Source of the DNA: Candidatus Woesearchaeota archaeon
Lineage (GTDB): Archaea > Nanobdellota > Nanobdellia > Woesearchaeales > 21-14-0-10-32-9
Reading direction: 5' to 3'
NCBI GenBank assembly: GCA_003560545.1
Contig: PWLK01000014.1
Location: forward strand, 1 to 7,267
Length of the DNA: 7,267 nucleotides
Shown: piece by piece, positions 1-5,842 of the stretch
Layout: every line of letters starts with the position of its first letter
How positions within the stretch are numbered: the stretch's first letter is position 1
Position numbers and translations under genes: made by a program
The notes under the pieces: model-generated
What the model was told of the DNA's origin: nothing
Databases searched by the model: none
What the model saw: the letters and a program-made list of their open reading frames with translations, nothing else

Positions 1-316
1 CAGGTGAAAACCTCGGGGTTACAGCTCCCGTAGCGTAATCTACTTTGCTTGCGATAGTACCCCCTGTGTGAAGAATTACTATTTTTGGCTTACCACCAAC
101 ATATTTGGCAGGTGAAAGCTTTGCTTCTTGCTTCTTCACGCTTCCAACTTCTTTTCTTTCCCTTATTTTTTCCTTGCTAAAACCTGCGTTGTAACCCGAT
201 TTAAGCTTTAGGAAAACATGCTTGCTTGTTTCCAAGACAAAAACGCCTTCCATAACAGAATTGTCTTTAAGCGTTAAAGAATACTTTTTGCCTTGCACAA
301 ACCCTTTTCCTTTCAT
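1..316 (-). CDS. gatD: Glu-tRNA(Gln) amidotransferase subunit D, N-terminal part (runs off the left edge)
   Basis: Translating the minus strand from the ATG at 316-314 gives 105 uninterrupted residues up to the window edge. Residues 1-70 match the small N-terminal domain of GatD (...GVFVLET...VFLKLKSGYNAGFS...). Residues 79-104 (IVILHTGGTIASK, then DYATGAVTPRFSP) are the start of the asparaginase-like domain. In that fold the second Thr of TGGT (T87 here) is the nucleophile. From family knowledge, GatD releases ammonia from glutamine/asparagine and passes it to GatE, which converts Glu-tRNA(Gln) to Gln-tRNA(Gln); this complex is known from archaea. GatE is not in the window. The start is supported by a TATA box 26 bases upstream, the absence of a Shine-Dalgarno, and no in-frame ATG/GTG/TTG close upstream, implying a leaderless mRNA. 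A plain L-asparaginase is less likely because of the N-terminal domain and the DYxTGAVTPRFSP signature. Confidence 0.93.
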   Translation of the reverse strand, partial: MKGKGFVQGKKYSLTLKDNSVMEGVFVLETSKHVFLKLKSGYNAGFSKEKIRERKEVGSVKKQEAKLSPAKYVGGKPKIVILHTGGTIASKVDYATGAVTPRFSP

Positions 317-338
317 ACGTTGAGAGCCGGGAATTTTA

Positions 339-346
339 TATATAAA
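339..346 (-). promoter_or_regulatory. TATA box of gatD
   Basis: The minus strand reads TTTATATA here, inside a longer CTTTATATATAAAA (347-334). Its centre is about 26 bases from the gatD ATG, the usual archaeal TATA-to-transcription-start distance, so transcription should begin at or next to the start codon. The box lies about 27 bases beyond the hicA stop, so gatD has its own promoter and need not depend on read-through from hicBA. Confidence 0.7.
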
Positions 347-372
347 GGTTTTGTATTTTGGGTTAGATTTGT

Positions 373-603
373 TTATTTGTGTTTTTTTAGGAATTCTTCT
401 CTTGTTATTTGCAAGTCGTGTTTTATGATTTTGTTTAGCAAGCCCCTATCGACGTTTTCTCCTGGGTGGTTCGGAACAGTTGTGGTTCTACCGTCTTGGT
501 GTTCGAAGAACATATGGCTCCCTTTTTGTCTTTTGAATTCGAATCCAAGTTTTTCTAGTGTTTTTGCTAGTTCTTTTGCTTTTAGGAGTGGCAGTTTCGG
601 CAT
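373..603 (-). CDS. hicA: HicA-family mRNA interferase toxin
   Basis: This 76-residue protein fits the HicA/YcfA family in length and pattern. It has an N-terminal helix (KELAKTLEKLGFEFKRQ), the conserved KGSH motif with the catalytic His at H30, then hydrophobic FFEH, TTTVPNHPGE (about 40-49), and the closing helix GLLNKIIKHDLQITREEFLK. From family knowledge, HicA has a double-stranded-RNA-binding-like fold and cleaves mRNA, and is neutralised by HicB. All hallmark positions are present, so the toxin looks functional. Its ATG lies 2 bases after the stop of the upstream hicB. No Shine-Dalgarno is visible in that junction, so translation is probably coupled to hicB. The order antitoxin then toxin is one of the two arrangements known for this family. 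No T-run terminator is obvious after the stop on this strand. Confidence 0.88.
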   Translation of the reverse strand: MPKLPLLKAKELAKTLEKLGFEFKRQKGSHMFFEHQDGRTTTVPNHPGENVDRGLLNKIIKHDLQITREEFLKKHK

Positions 604-605
604 TT

Positions 606-824
606 TTATGCTTCTACGTCTAGTTGTTGCAGGCTTAAGAATTTGGTTTTTTGTGGTGCTTGTTTCTTTGTCTCCAGGTTTAGGAGTATTGCTTCTTTTG
701 TTCTTTTGAGTAGTTCATCGTAGTTTTTTGCTTGTGTCCGGCAGCCTGGCAGTTCGAGGACTTCCGATATTAGGTATCCGTCTTCCCCTTGTTCTATTAG
801 TATTGTGAATTTGGTCATGTTCAT
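606..824 (-). CDS. hicB: HicB-family antitoxin (short form)
   Basis: This 72-residue protein shows the HicB/UPF0150 pattern: an initial beta strand (KFTILIEQGEDGYLISEV), then the LELPGCRTQAK segment (about 25-35), then the helix YDELLKRTKEAILLNLE. This is the degraded RNase H-like domain that binds and blocks HicA. It ends soon after that domain, so the extra C-terminal helix-turn-helix or ribbon-helix-helix domain of longer HicB proteins is absent. Autoregulation by this protein alone is therefore doubtful. Two ATGs are possible (824 and 818, MNM). The first lies only about 5 bases from the predicted transcription start, so the mRNA is nearly leaderless; the GGG just before it is too close to act as a Shine-Dalgarno. 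It is the first gene of the hicBA pair, divergent from the P-type ATPase. Confidence 0.86.
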   Translation of the reverse strand: MNMTKFTILIEQGEDGYLISEVLELPGCRTQAKNYDELLKRTKEAILLNLETKKQAPQKTKFLSLQQLDVEA

Positions 825-850
825 CCCTTTTCTGACGGATGTTTACGGCC

Positions 851-858
851 TATAAATA
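851..858 (-). promoter_or_regulatory. TATA box of the hicBA operon
   Basis: The minus strand reads TATTTATA with an A-rich stretch immediately upstream that could serve as the TFB recognition element. The centre is about 30 bases from the hicB ATG at 824, which predicts a leader of about 5 bases or less. Confidence 0.55.
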
Positions 859-966
859 TTTTTTTATTCCAATAAATGTTTTCTGTATGGAAGTTAAATA
901 AGCACGCAAATACAAAAAGTTTAGTGCCTATCGTCGAAATTGCAAAAGCCTCGGCGTTGAGAAACA

Positions 967-977
967 TTTATATATAT
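967..977 (+). promoter_or_regulatory. TATA box of the P-type ATPase gene
   Basis: TTTATATATAT is preceded directly by the purine-rich GAGAAAC (959-965), a plausible TFB recognition element. The expected transcription start is near 996-998, leaving a leader of about 25 bases that contains the Shine-Dalgarno at 1011-1017. The rest of the divergent gap (about 860-955) shows no gene or repeat that I can support. Confidence 0.65.
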
Positions 978-1010
978 GGCTAGGGGCTTTAAAACCAGGT
1001 TCTAAAAAGA

Positions 1011-1017
1011 AGAGGTG
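1011..1017 (+). promoter_or_regulatory. Shine-Dalgarno that decides the ATPase start
   Basis: AGAGGTG precedes two consecutive TTG codons at 1020 and 1023. The gap is 2 bases to the first and 5 to the second, so the second TTG is the better start. No ATG or GTG is available in frame nearby. The identical AGAGGTG heptamer recurs at 4670-4676 before the AbiEii-like gene. Confidence 0.6.
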
Positions 1018-1022
1018 TTTTG

Positions 1023-3824
1023 TTGAACGATAAGAGCAGTAAAGCCAGCGAAAACGAAAGGTATTGGTTTGTAAGGACTGTTGATGAAGCGCTAAGCGAG
1101 ACTAATTCAAACACTCAAGGGCTTTCTGATAGTGAAGCAGAAAAAAGGCTGAAAGAATACGGGCTTAATACTATTGCGAAGGAAGACGGGTTTAAGTGGT
1201 GGAAGAGCCTTCTCGAAAAGTTTAACAGCATGATAATATATGTGTTGTTTGCAGCAGCTATTATTTCTTTTATATTCGATGAAATGATAGAGTTCTTTGT
1301 AATCCTGGTAATCATATTTATTACTGCAATAATGGGGTTCGTCCAGGAGTACAGCGCGAACAGGTCTATGCAGGCATTGTCTAAGCTAACAGCCAAGAAA
1401 GTCGAAGTCCTGAGGAATGGGAAAAGAAAGGAAATCCCCTCAGAAGAACTCGTGGTAGGAGATGTAGTGTTGCTGAAACGAGGCATGATCATCCCGGCTG
1501 ACTTAAGGATTATAGAATCTTCAAACCTATCAGTTGACGAATCCATATTAACAGGGGAATCAGTGCAGAAGCACAAGGTAATAAGTCAGATCGCTGATAA
1601 AGACGTTACGCTAAGCGACCAGGACAACATGGCTTTCAGCGGTACAAGCATTACAGGAGGCTCAGGGAAAGGCCTCGTAGTGGAAACAGGTCTTAAGTCC
1701 GAGTTAGGAAAGATTTCAGAGGAATTAAAAGAGATAGGGGATACGAAGAGCCCGTTGCAGAAAAAAGTTGACGGTATGAGCAAAGTAATATCTTACATCG
1801 TTATAGCAATCGCCCTTGGTTTCTTCGTAGTACTCCAGTTAAAGCAATTCGAAATGTACGAAGCCCTGCTATTAGTTGCAGCAGTAGTAGTAGGAGGAAT
1901 CCCTGAAAGCTTCCCATTAGTCCTTACCCTCGCGCTTTCAAGCGGTGTTAAACGCATGGCTAAAAAGAACGCCATAGTAAAAGACCTTAGCTCCGTAGAA
2001 ACACTTGGCACAACCACCGTTATATGCACTGACAAGACAGGCACTCTTACCGAGAACAAGATGAGGGCTGTAAAGCTCTTCATACCCCACGACGCAGAAT
2101 TCAGCATTGACGGCAAAGGATACGACCCTGTAAGTGTGTTCACTTCCAATAACAAAGTTGTAAGCCCTGAATCAATGAAGAAGCATAACGATTTCTTCGA
2201 AGCATGCATATTGTGCAATAACTCAGACTTATACCTGGAAGACGGGGAATGGGTTCTTAAAGGAGAACCCACCGAAGGAGCACTTCTCACCCTTGCAAAA
2301 AGCGCGGAGTACGACGACGTTGTACTACGAGAGAACTTCAAGAAAGTCTACGAAATACCTTTCGACCCAGCCCACAAGTTCATGGTAACAGTGAACAAGT
2401 ACAGGAAATCAGGAAAGGAACACCAAAAAGCGTACCTGAAAGGCGCGCTTGAAAAAGTATTAGAAAAATGCACTGAGTACAGGGCGAAGAACGGGAAAGC
2501 AGTAAAGCTAACACCCAAAGAAAAAAAGAAAATACTTGCAAAAGCAGACCAGTATTCCTCCAAAGCCCTAAGAGTTCTCGGAGTTGCAACAAAAAACGTT
2601 ACAAAGAAAATAATCCCTGACAAAGACGGCAAGATTTCAAAGAAAGAAACAAGCAGGATTACAACACAGTACACATTTGAAGGACTCATAGGCATTGAAG
2701 ACCCGATAAGAAAAGATGTCTTCCAAGCCGTAAAGGAATGCCATACGGCAGGCGTAGACGTAAAAATAGTTACAGGAGACCATAAAGCCACGGCTCACGC
2801 AATAGGAGAGCAACTAGGATTAATCAGGCACGGCCATGACAAGATAGTGCTCGGAAGCGAACTTGAAAACATGGATGACGAAGAACTTGACAGCATAATA
2901 AGAAGCGTTGCAATCTTTGCAAGGACAACCCCTGAGCACAAGCTCAGAATCGTAAGCTCACTCCAAAGACTTGGAGAACTAGTCGCCATGACAGGTGACG
3001 GCGTAAACGATGCACCAGCACTAAAAAAAGCAGATATAGGCGTAAGCATGGGCAAAGGCGGCACGGAAGTCGCAAGGGAATCCTCCAACCTCGTACTCGC
3101 AGATGATAATTTCAGCACCATCGTTAACGCTGTCAGAGAAGGAAGGACTATTTACAGCAACATCAGGAGGTTCATCTACTACCTGCTTACAATAAACTTT
3201 ACAGAGATATCCCTAGTAGTATTCTCCATATTAATAGGCTTGTTCAGCCCCCTCACAGCCTTAATGATATTGTTCATTAACATAATAACAAGCATCTTCC
3301 CCTCCATGGCCCTAGCCGTTGAGCCAACCCATATGAAAGTAATGAACCAAAAGCCGAGAAACCCGAAAGAGCAATTACTCAGCAGGTACTTATTGCTTAA
3401 AATACTAGTAATAATGCCCATATTATTCCTAGGCACATTCCTATTGTTCTTATGGGAACTTAACGTAGCCGGATCATCCCTGGAAAAAGCAAGAACAGTA
3501 GCTTTTGCAACCATTATAATGTTCGAATTATTCCACGTGTTCAACGCACGCTCACTCCACATAACAGCCTTTAACAAGTACTTCTTTTCAAACAAGTACA
3601 TATTTCTCGCAATACTAACCTCGTTTACACTGATGATGTTCACGATTTACACAGAACTAGGAAACACCATCTTTGAAACAGTACCCTTATACCTGAACGA
3701 CTGGGTTGTAATACTCTTCGTCTCCTTATCAGTACTGCTTATATCAGAAATAACAAAGATGCTTATCAAATCAGAGTTCGAAGAACAAACCACTTTGCAA
3801 GGCGTAAAGGTAAGATTCCAATGA
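1023..3824 (+). CDS. Type II P-type cation-transporting ATPase
   Basis: This complete ion pump has about 933 residues from the TTG at 1023 (934 from the TTG at 1020). Visible in order are: an N-terminal cation-ATPase domain; M1/M2 (about 67-110); the actuator domain with TGES at 177-180; M3 (about 255-275); M4 with PESFP at 294-298; and the phosphorylation motif DKTGTLT with D337 as phosphoacceptor. These are followed by the nucleotide domain with LKGALEK, the VTGD hinge, GDGVND at 658-663, and M5-M10. The layout matches calcium/SERCA-like and PacL pumps, which drive cations across the membrane with ATP. Aligned by eye with SERCA, the ligand positions M4 Glu (E295), M5 Asn and Glu (N725, E728), M6 Asn and Thr (N753, T756) and M8 Glu are kept. 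The key M6 Asp is Ser757, so calcium specificity is uncertain. The gene stands alone with its own promoter. Its lysine codons are a mix of AAA and AAG, unlike the next gene. Confidence 0.93.
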   Translation: MNDKSSKASENERYWFVRTVDEALSETNSNTQGLSDSEAEKRLKEYGLNTIAKEDGFKWWKSLLEKFNSMIIYVLFAAAIISFIFDEMIEFFVILVIIFITAIMGFVQEYSANRSMQALSKLTAKKVEVLRNGKRKEIPSEELVVGDVVLLKRGMIIPADLRIIESSNLSVDESILTGESVQKHKVISQIADKDVTLSDQDNMAFSGTSITGGSGKGLVVETGLKSELGKISEELKEIGDTKSPLQKKVDGMSKVISYIVIAIALGFFVVLQLKQFEMYEALLLVAAVVVGGIPESFPLVLTLALSSGVKRMAKKNAIVKDLSSVETLGTTTVICTDKTGTLTENKMRAVKLFIPHDAEFSIDGKGYDPVSVFTSNNKVVSPESMKKHNDFFEACILCNNSDLYLEDGEWVLKGEPTEGALLTLAKSAEYDDVVLRENFKKVYEIPFDPAHKFMVTVNKYRKSGKEHQKAYLKGALEKVLEKCTEYRAKNGKAVKLTPKEKKKILAKADQYSSKALRVLGVATKNVTKKIIPDKDGKISKKETSRITTQYTFEGLIGIEDPIRKDVFQAVKECHTAGVDVKIVTGDHKATAHAIGEQLGLIRHGHDKIVLGSELENMDDEELDSIIRSVAIFARTTPEHKLRIVSSLQRLGELVAMTGDGVNDAPALKKADIGVSMGKGGTEVARESSNLVLADDNFSTIVNAVREGRTIYSNIRRFIYYLLTINFTEISLVVFSILIGLFSPLTALMILFINIITSIFPSMALAVEPTHMKVMNQKPRNPKEQLLSRYLLLKILVIMPILFLGTFLLFLWELNVAGSSLEKARTVAFATIIMFELFHVFNARSLHITAFNKYFFSNKYIFLAILTSFTLMMFTIYTELGNTIFETVPLYLNDWVVILFVSLSVLLISEITKMLIKSEFEEQTTLQGVKVRFQ

Positions 3825-3828
3825 AGTG

Positions 3829-3837
3829 CCTGCCTTA
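3829..3837 (+). repeat. 9-bp direct repeat, left copy
   Basis: CCTGCCTTA begins 5 bases after the ATPase stop and recurs exactly at 5834-5842, across the Cdc48 stop codon. The two copies bracket the whole AbiE-like locus. With only 9 matching bases, chance is possible. Confidence 0.3.
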
Positions 3838-3850
3838 GCTTTCCGGAGAC

Positions 3851-3912
3851 TTTTGCTATTCGTTCTTGGATTTTTGAGGAATACGTCGATTTTTCCACTA
3901 AATTCCATTTTT
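3851..3912 (+). terminator. T-rich candidate terminator of the ATPase gene
   Basis: Plus-strand T runs occur at 3851-3854, 3871-3875, 3890-3894 and 3908-3912, soon after the ATPase stop. Archaeal RNA polymerase commonly terminates at such runs without a stem. The last two runs also form part of the inverted repeat described next, so they may have another role. Confidence 0.35.
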
Positions 3913-3930
3913 GGAAAAAAGTGGAAAAAT
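3889..3930 (+). promoter_or_regulatory. Candidate operator: inverted repeat at the AbiEi-like promoter
   Basis: Two perfect 10-bp arms, ATTTTTCCAC (3889-3898) and GTGGAAAAAT (3921-3930), face each other across 22 bases. Inside is a smaller inverted pair, TTCCA (3903-3907) and TGGAA (3912-3916). TGGAAAAA occurs twice in tandem, at 3912-3919 and 3922-3929, exactly 10 bases apart, which is one helical turn. The right arm occupies the TFB recognition position and touches the TATA box, so a bound protein would block TFB/TBP. AbiEi antitoxins are known to repress their own operon through inverted repeats. I infer that the protein encoded immediately downstream binds here. Confidence 0.5.
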
Positions 3931-3937
3931 TTATATA
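3930..3937 (+). promoter_or_regulatory. TATA box of the AbiEi-like gene
   Basis: TTTATATA lies with its centre about 25 bases before the ATG at 3959, predicting a leaderless transcript. The purine-rich GGAAAAA just upstream fits a TFB recognition element and is also the right arm of the inverted repeat. Confidence 0.7.
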
Positions 3938-3958
3938 TTTCCCCATTATTCCAGTCGT

Positions 3959-4705
3959 ATGGCTGGCTTCGAGGAATACTTGGAAAAAGAATACCGCGAC
4001 AAGGAAATGTCAGTTAGAGAACTAATTAGCAGAACCAAATACAAAAAATCCCTGATTTACAACCACCTAAACAAATTGGCCAAAAAAAACAAATTAACAA
4101 AAATTTCAACAGGAATATATAAATTAAAAAAAGAAGAACTGCCTAGAATTTCAGATGAAATCAACACCCTTTCAAAAAAAATGGAAAGAAATGAAAGCAG
4201 AAAATTCAAATTTACCGCCCTCAGCATTCTCTCCCCTTTCATCCACCACATACCCTATAGCATAATTTACAGCTTATACGTAGAAACAGGCAGCGGCGAA
4301 GACTTTAAAGAATTAATTTCAAGAATTTCCCCGAAAATAACAACAATTGTAAACCCAAAAAAAGACGAAATCCTATTACTCCTAAAAGAAACAGGCAAAA
4401 GCAAGATTATTGCGATAAGAGAAAACAATTATTTTTACTGCAAAGAACGCAGGCTAGCACATTTTGACACCGCCTTCGTAGATCTATACTTTGAAGCAAC
4501 ACGGAACCTAATACCTTTCATGAACTCAGATTTAAAAGAAATCTTAAAAGACTTAATATTAAAAGACCTAATAAACTATTCAAGAATGATCAGGTACGCC
4601 CATGAAAGAAAGCTAACACCTGAAATAAAAAAGCTTTTCCTAAATTTATCAGATACCATAACTATACCCAGAGGTGGCCTAAATCTACTACGAAAAATAC
4701 CTTGA
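3959..4705 (+). CDS. AbiEi-like antitoxin / transcriptional autoregulator
   Basis: This 248-residue protein begins with a winged helix-turn-helix: about residues 18-46 (VRELI... SLIYNHLNKLAKKNKL) form the helices and 47-56 (TKISTGIYKL) the wing. The remainder has the pattern I associate with AbiEi-family antitoxins: FIHHIPYSIIYSLYVE, NPKKDEILLLL, then AFVDLYFEATRNL and the closing LINYSRMIRYAHERK helix. From family knowledge, AbiEi pairs with the nucleotidyltransferase toxin AbiEii and represses their operon. The overlapping downstream gene is AbiEii-like, which strengthens the call. The ATG at 3959 is preferred over an in-frame ATG at 3911 because the TATA box lies between them, 25 bases before 3959. 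The gene is markedly AT-rich with 28 AAA to 4 AAG lysine codons by my count, suggesting transfer. The frame is intact. The family call rests on remembered patterns, not a search. Confidence 0.72.
   Translation: MAGFEEYLEKEYRDKEMSVRELISRTKYKKSLIYNHLNKLAKKNKLTKISTGIYKLKKEELPRISDEINTLSKKMERNESRKFKFTALSILSPFIHHIPYSIIYSLYVETGSGEDFKELISRISPKITTIVNPKKDEILLLLKETGKSKIIAIRENNYFYCKERRLAHFDTAFVDLYFEATRNLIPFMNSDLKEILKDLILKDLINYSRMIRYAHERKLTPEIKKLFLNLSDTITIPRGGLNLLRKIP
4670..4676 (+). promoter_or_regulatory. Shine-Dalgarno of the AbiEii-like gene, facing an ATC
   Basis: AGAGGTG is identical to the heptamer before the ATPase gene. Six bases later, at 4683, the AbiEii reading frame opens, just after an in-frame TAA at 4680. 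The codon there is ATC, one base from ATG. This implies either a mutated start codon or a rare non-standard start. Confidence 0.45.
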
Positions 4706-5791
4706 AGCTAAAGAGATAAACTCCCGGAAGAAAAAATTTGGGTTCCCAGATGCAAAGCTCATCGAATTGCTGATTTATGATTATGAGATTTTTAGGAATT
4801 TATTAAGCATAAGCAAAAAATTTTACTTAAAAGGTGGGGCTGCAGCCCAAATTTATATGACCTTGCCGGACCAGCGGGCGAGCAAAGACATAGATCTAGT
4901 CACAAACCATACTCCTAATGAAATAGATGAGATATTTACAAAAAAACTAAGCCCAAAATTCTCATGCAGAAAGCATATTCCTGCCAAAAAACCAAGAATA
5001 TTCCTCTAATTACTTATATTGTATCTGCTGACTCAGTTATTAGTGATGATGGGAATATTGACATAAAAGTAGATGTGATGTTTGAAGATATAAACAACTA
5101 TAGGATATCATATGCTCCTCCATCCGAAATATTTGCCTTAAATACAGAGGTTGAACTCCCAACTATTTCCCTAGGCTCCCTCATCGGAGACAAATTTTTG
5201 ACTTTAGCACAAAAAAGTGTAGGGCTGCCAACGGAAAAGATTTCTGAATACCCGAAACAGCTCTACGATTTATCAAGGCTGGCCCATAAGTTGACCGATC
5301 AAGACTTCGAAGATATGCTGTTTTCCTTTCAAAAAATTATGAAAACTGAAATCAGGGCGCGAGAGCTTAAATACACCGTGGTTGACGTAATTTCCCATAT
5401 TTTTGAAGTTCTAGATGAATTCTCAAGGCTGGATACAGACAACTGCATGTTTAAGGATCATGTGAATAATTTCCAAGCAGCGTATGTCAACTCAAAAGCC
5501 AGAAAAAACACTTCTCAATGGATAAATGACTCGCTACATTTACTTTACTTAATAAAATTGATAAAAGCAATTATAGGAAAGAAACTTGATATTAAAGATG
5601 CTTTCAAGAAATGGATATTACACGCCAAAGAACTAGATGAAATAAGGGGATACGATGCCGAAAGAAAAAAAATAATAAGAGAAGAATACTTGGCTGAAAT
5701 TAGAAAAAACATTCCATACGAATGGAAAAGATTCAAGGGCAAATCAGAGGAAAGGCTTCATCTAGAATTAAAAAAACTTCGGGAAATATAA
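4683..5791 (+). pseudogene. AbiEii-like nucleotidyltransferase toxin, split by a -1 frameshift
   Basis: Two overlapping frames together make one AbiEii-type protein of about 368 residues. The first frame (open 4683-5006, stop TAA 5007) carries the nucleotidyltransferase core: LKGGAA (GG at 4833-4838) and KDIDLV, with metal-binding Asp codons at 4887 and 4893. The second frame (open from 4931, stop 5789-5791) carries the third acidic residue in DIKVDVMF (codon 5072), then GDKFLTLA (about 5186-5209) and the PKQLYDL motif (about 5252-5272), both typical of AbiEii, then a helical C-terminus. Neither half has all catalytic residues. Joining them needs a -1 shift between 4931 and 5006; candidates are the A7 run at 4940-4946 and the A6 run at 4986-4991. 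The only standard start in the first frame is TTG 4767, without a Shine-Dalgarno. The Shine-Dalgarno at 4670 faces an ATC at 4683. The 5' end overlaps abiEi by 23 bases. It could be a decayed toxin, a sequencing indel, or a programmed frameshift. Confidence 0.7.
4940..4946 (+). other. A_AAA_AAA slippery heptamer in the AbiEii-like gene
   Basis: Seven A's are positioned so that the zero-frame codons are AAA AAA at 4941-4946 with an A before them. This is the X_XXY_YYZ form used for -1 ribosomal frameshifting. A -1 slip here continues ACT AAG CCC in the frame that holds the second half of the toxin. Downstream I see only weak 4-bp stems (4964-4967 with 4973-4976; 4966-4969 with 4981-4984), so a stimulatory structure is not evident. 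Confidence 0.35.
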
Positions 5792-5833
5792 CTTGACCGC
5801 GATTTAAATAACTGCGTTTCCTCAGAAGGAATA

Positions 5834-5842
5834 CCTGCCTTA
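5834..5842 (+). repeat. 9-bp direct repeat, right copy
   Basis: CCTGCCTTA matches 3829-3837 exactly. The last three bases are the complement of the Cdc48 TAA stop. The copies mark both edges of the AbiE-like region, about 2 kb apart. Confidence 0.3.

Noticed and set aside
293..709. 138-codon plus-strand open frame
   Set aside because: It lies antisense to hicA, hicB and the gatD promoter. Its translation is Phe/Val/Leu-rich, as expected for the reverse of real genes, with no recognisable domain.
825..1019. Possible RNA gene or CRISPR-like repeat in the divergent gap
   Set aside because: I see no tRNA cloverleaf, no repeated units and no convincing stem. The two promoters account for the visible signals.
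1115..3643. Several minus-strand open frames within the ATPase gene
   Set aside because: They are shadows of the well-supported P-type ATPase frame. They are Ser/Thr/Phe-rich with no motif or promoter of their own.
3647..3946. 99-codon minus-strand open frame over the ATPase end and the abiEi promoter
   Set aside because: It is antisense to the ATPase C-terminus and the operator region, and matches no family.
3876..3979. GAGGAATAC repeated at 3876-3884 and 3971-3979
   Set aside because: It is a 9-bp match with one copy inside the AbiEi-like coding sequence. No spacing or promoter logic supports a function.
3826..4017. 63-codon plus-strand open frame after the ATPase
   Set aside because: It begins at GTG right after the ATPase stop, crosses the operator and TATA box, and overlaps the AbiEi-like gene in another frame. 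It looks spurious.
5818..5831. Small hairpin TTCCT-CAGA-AGGAA after the Cdc48 stop
   Set aside because: It has only 5 AT-leaning base pairs and no following T-run on either strand. It is too weak to call a terminator.
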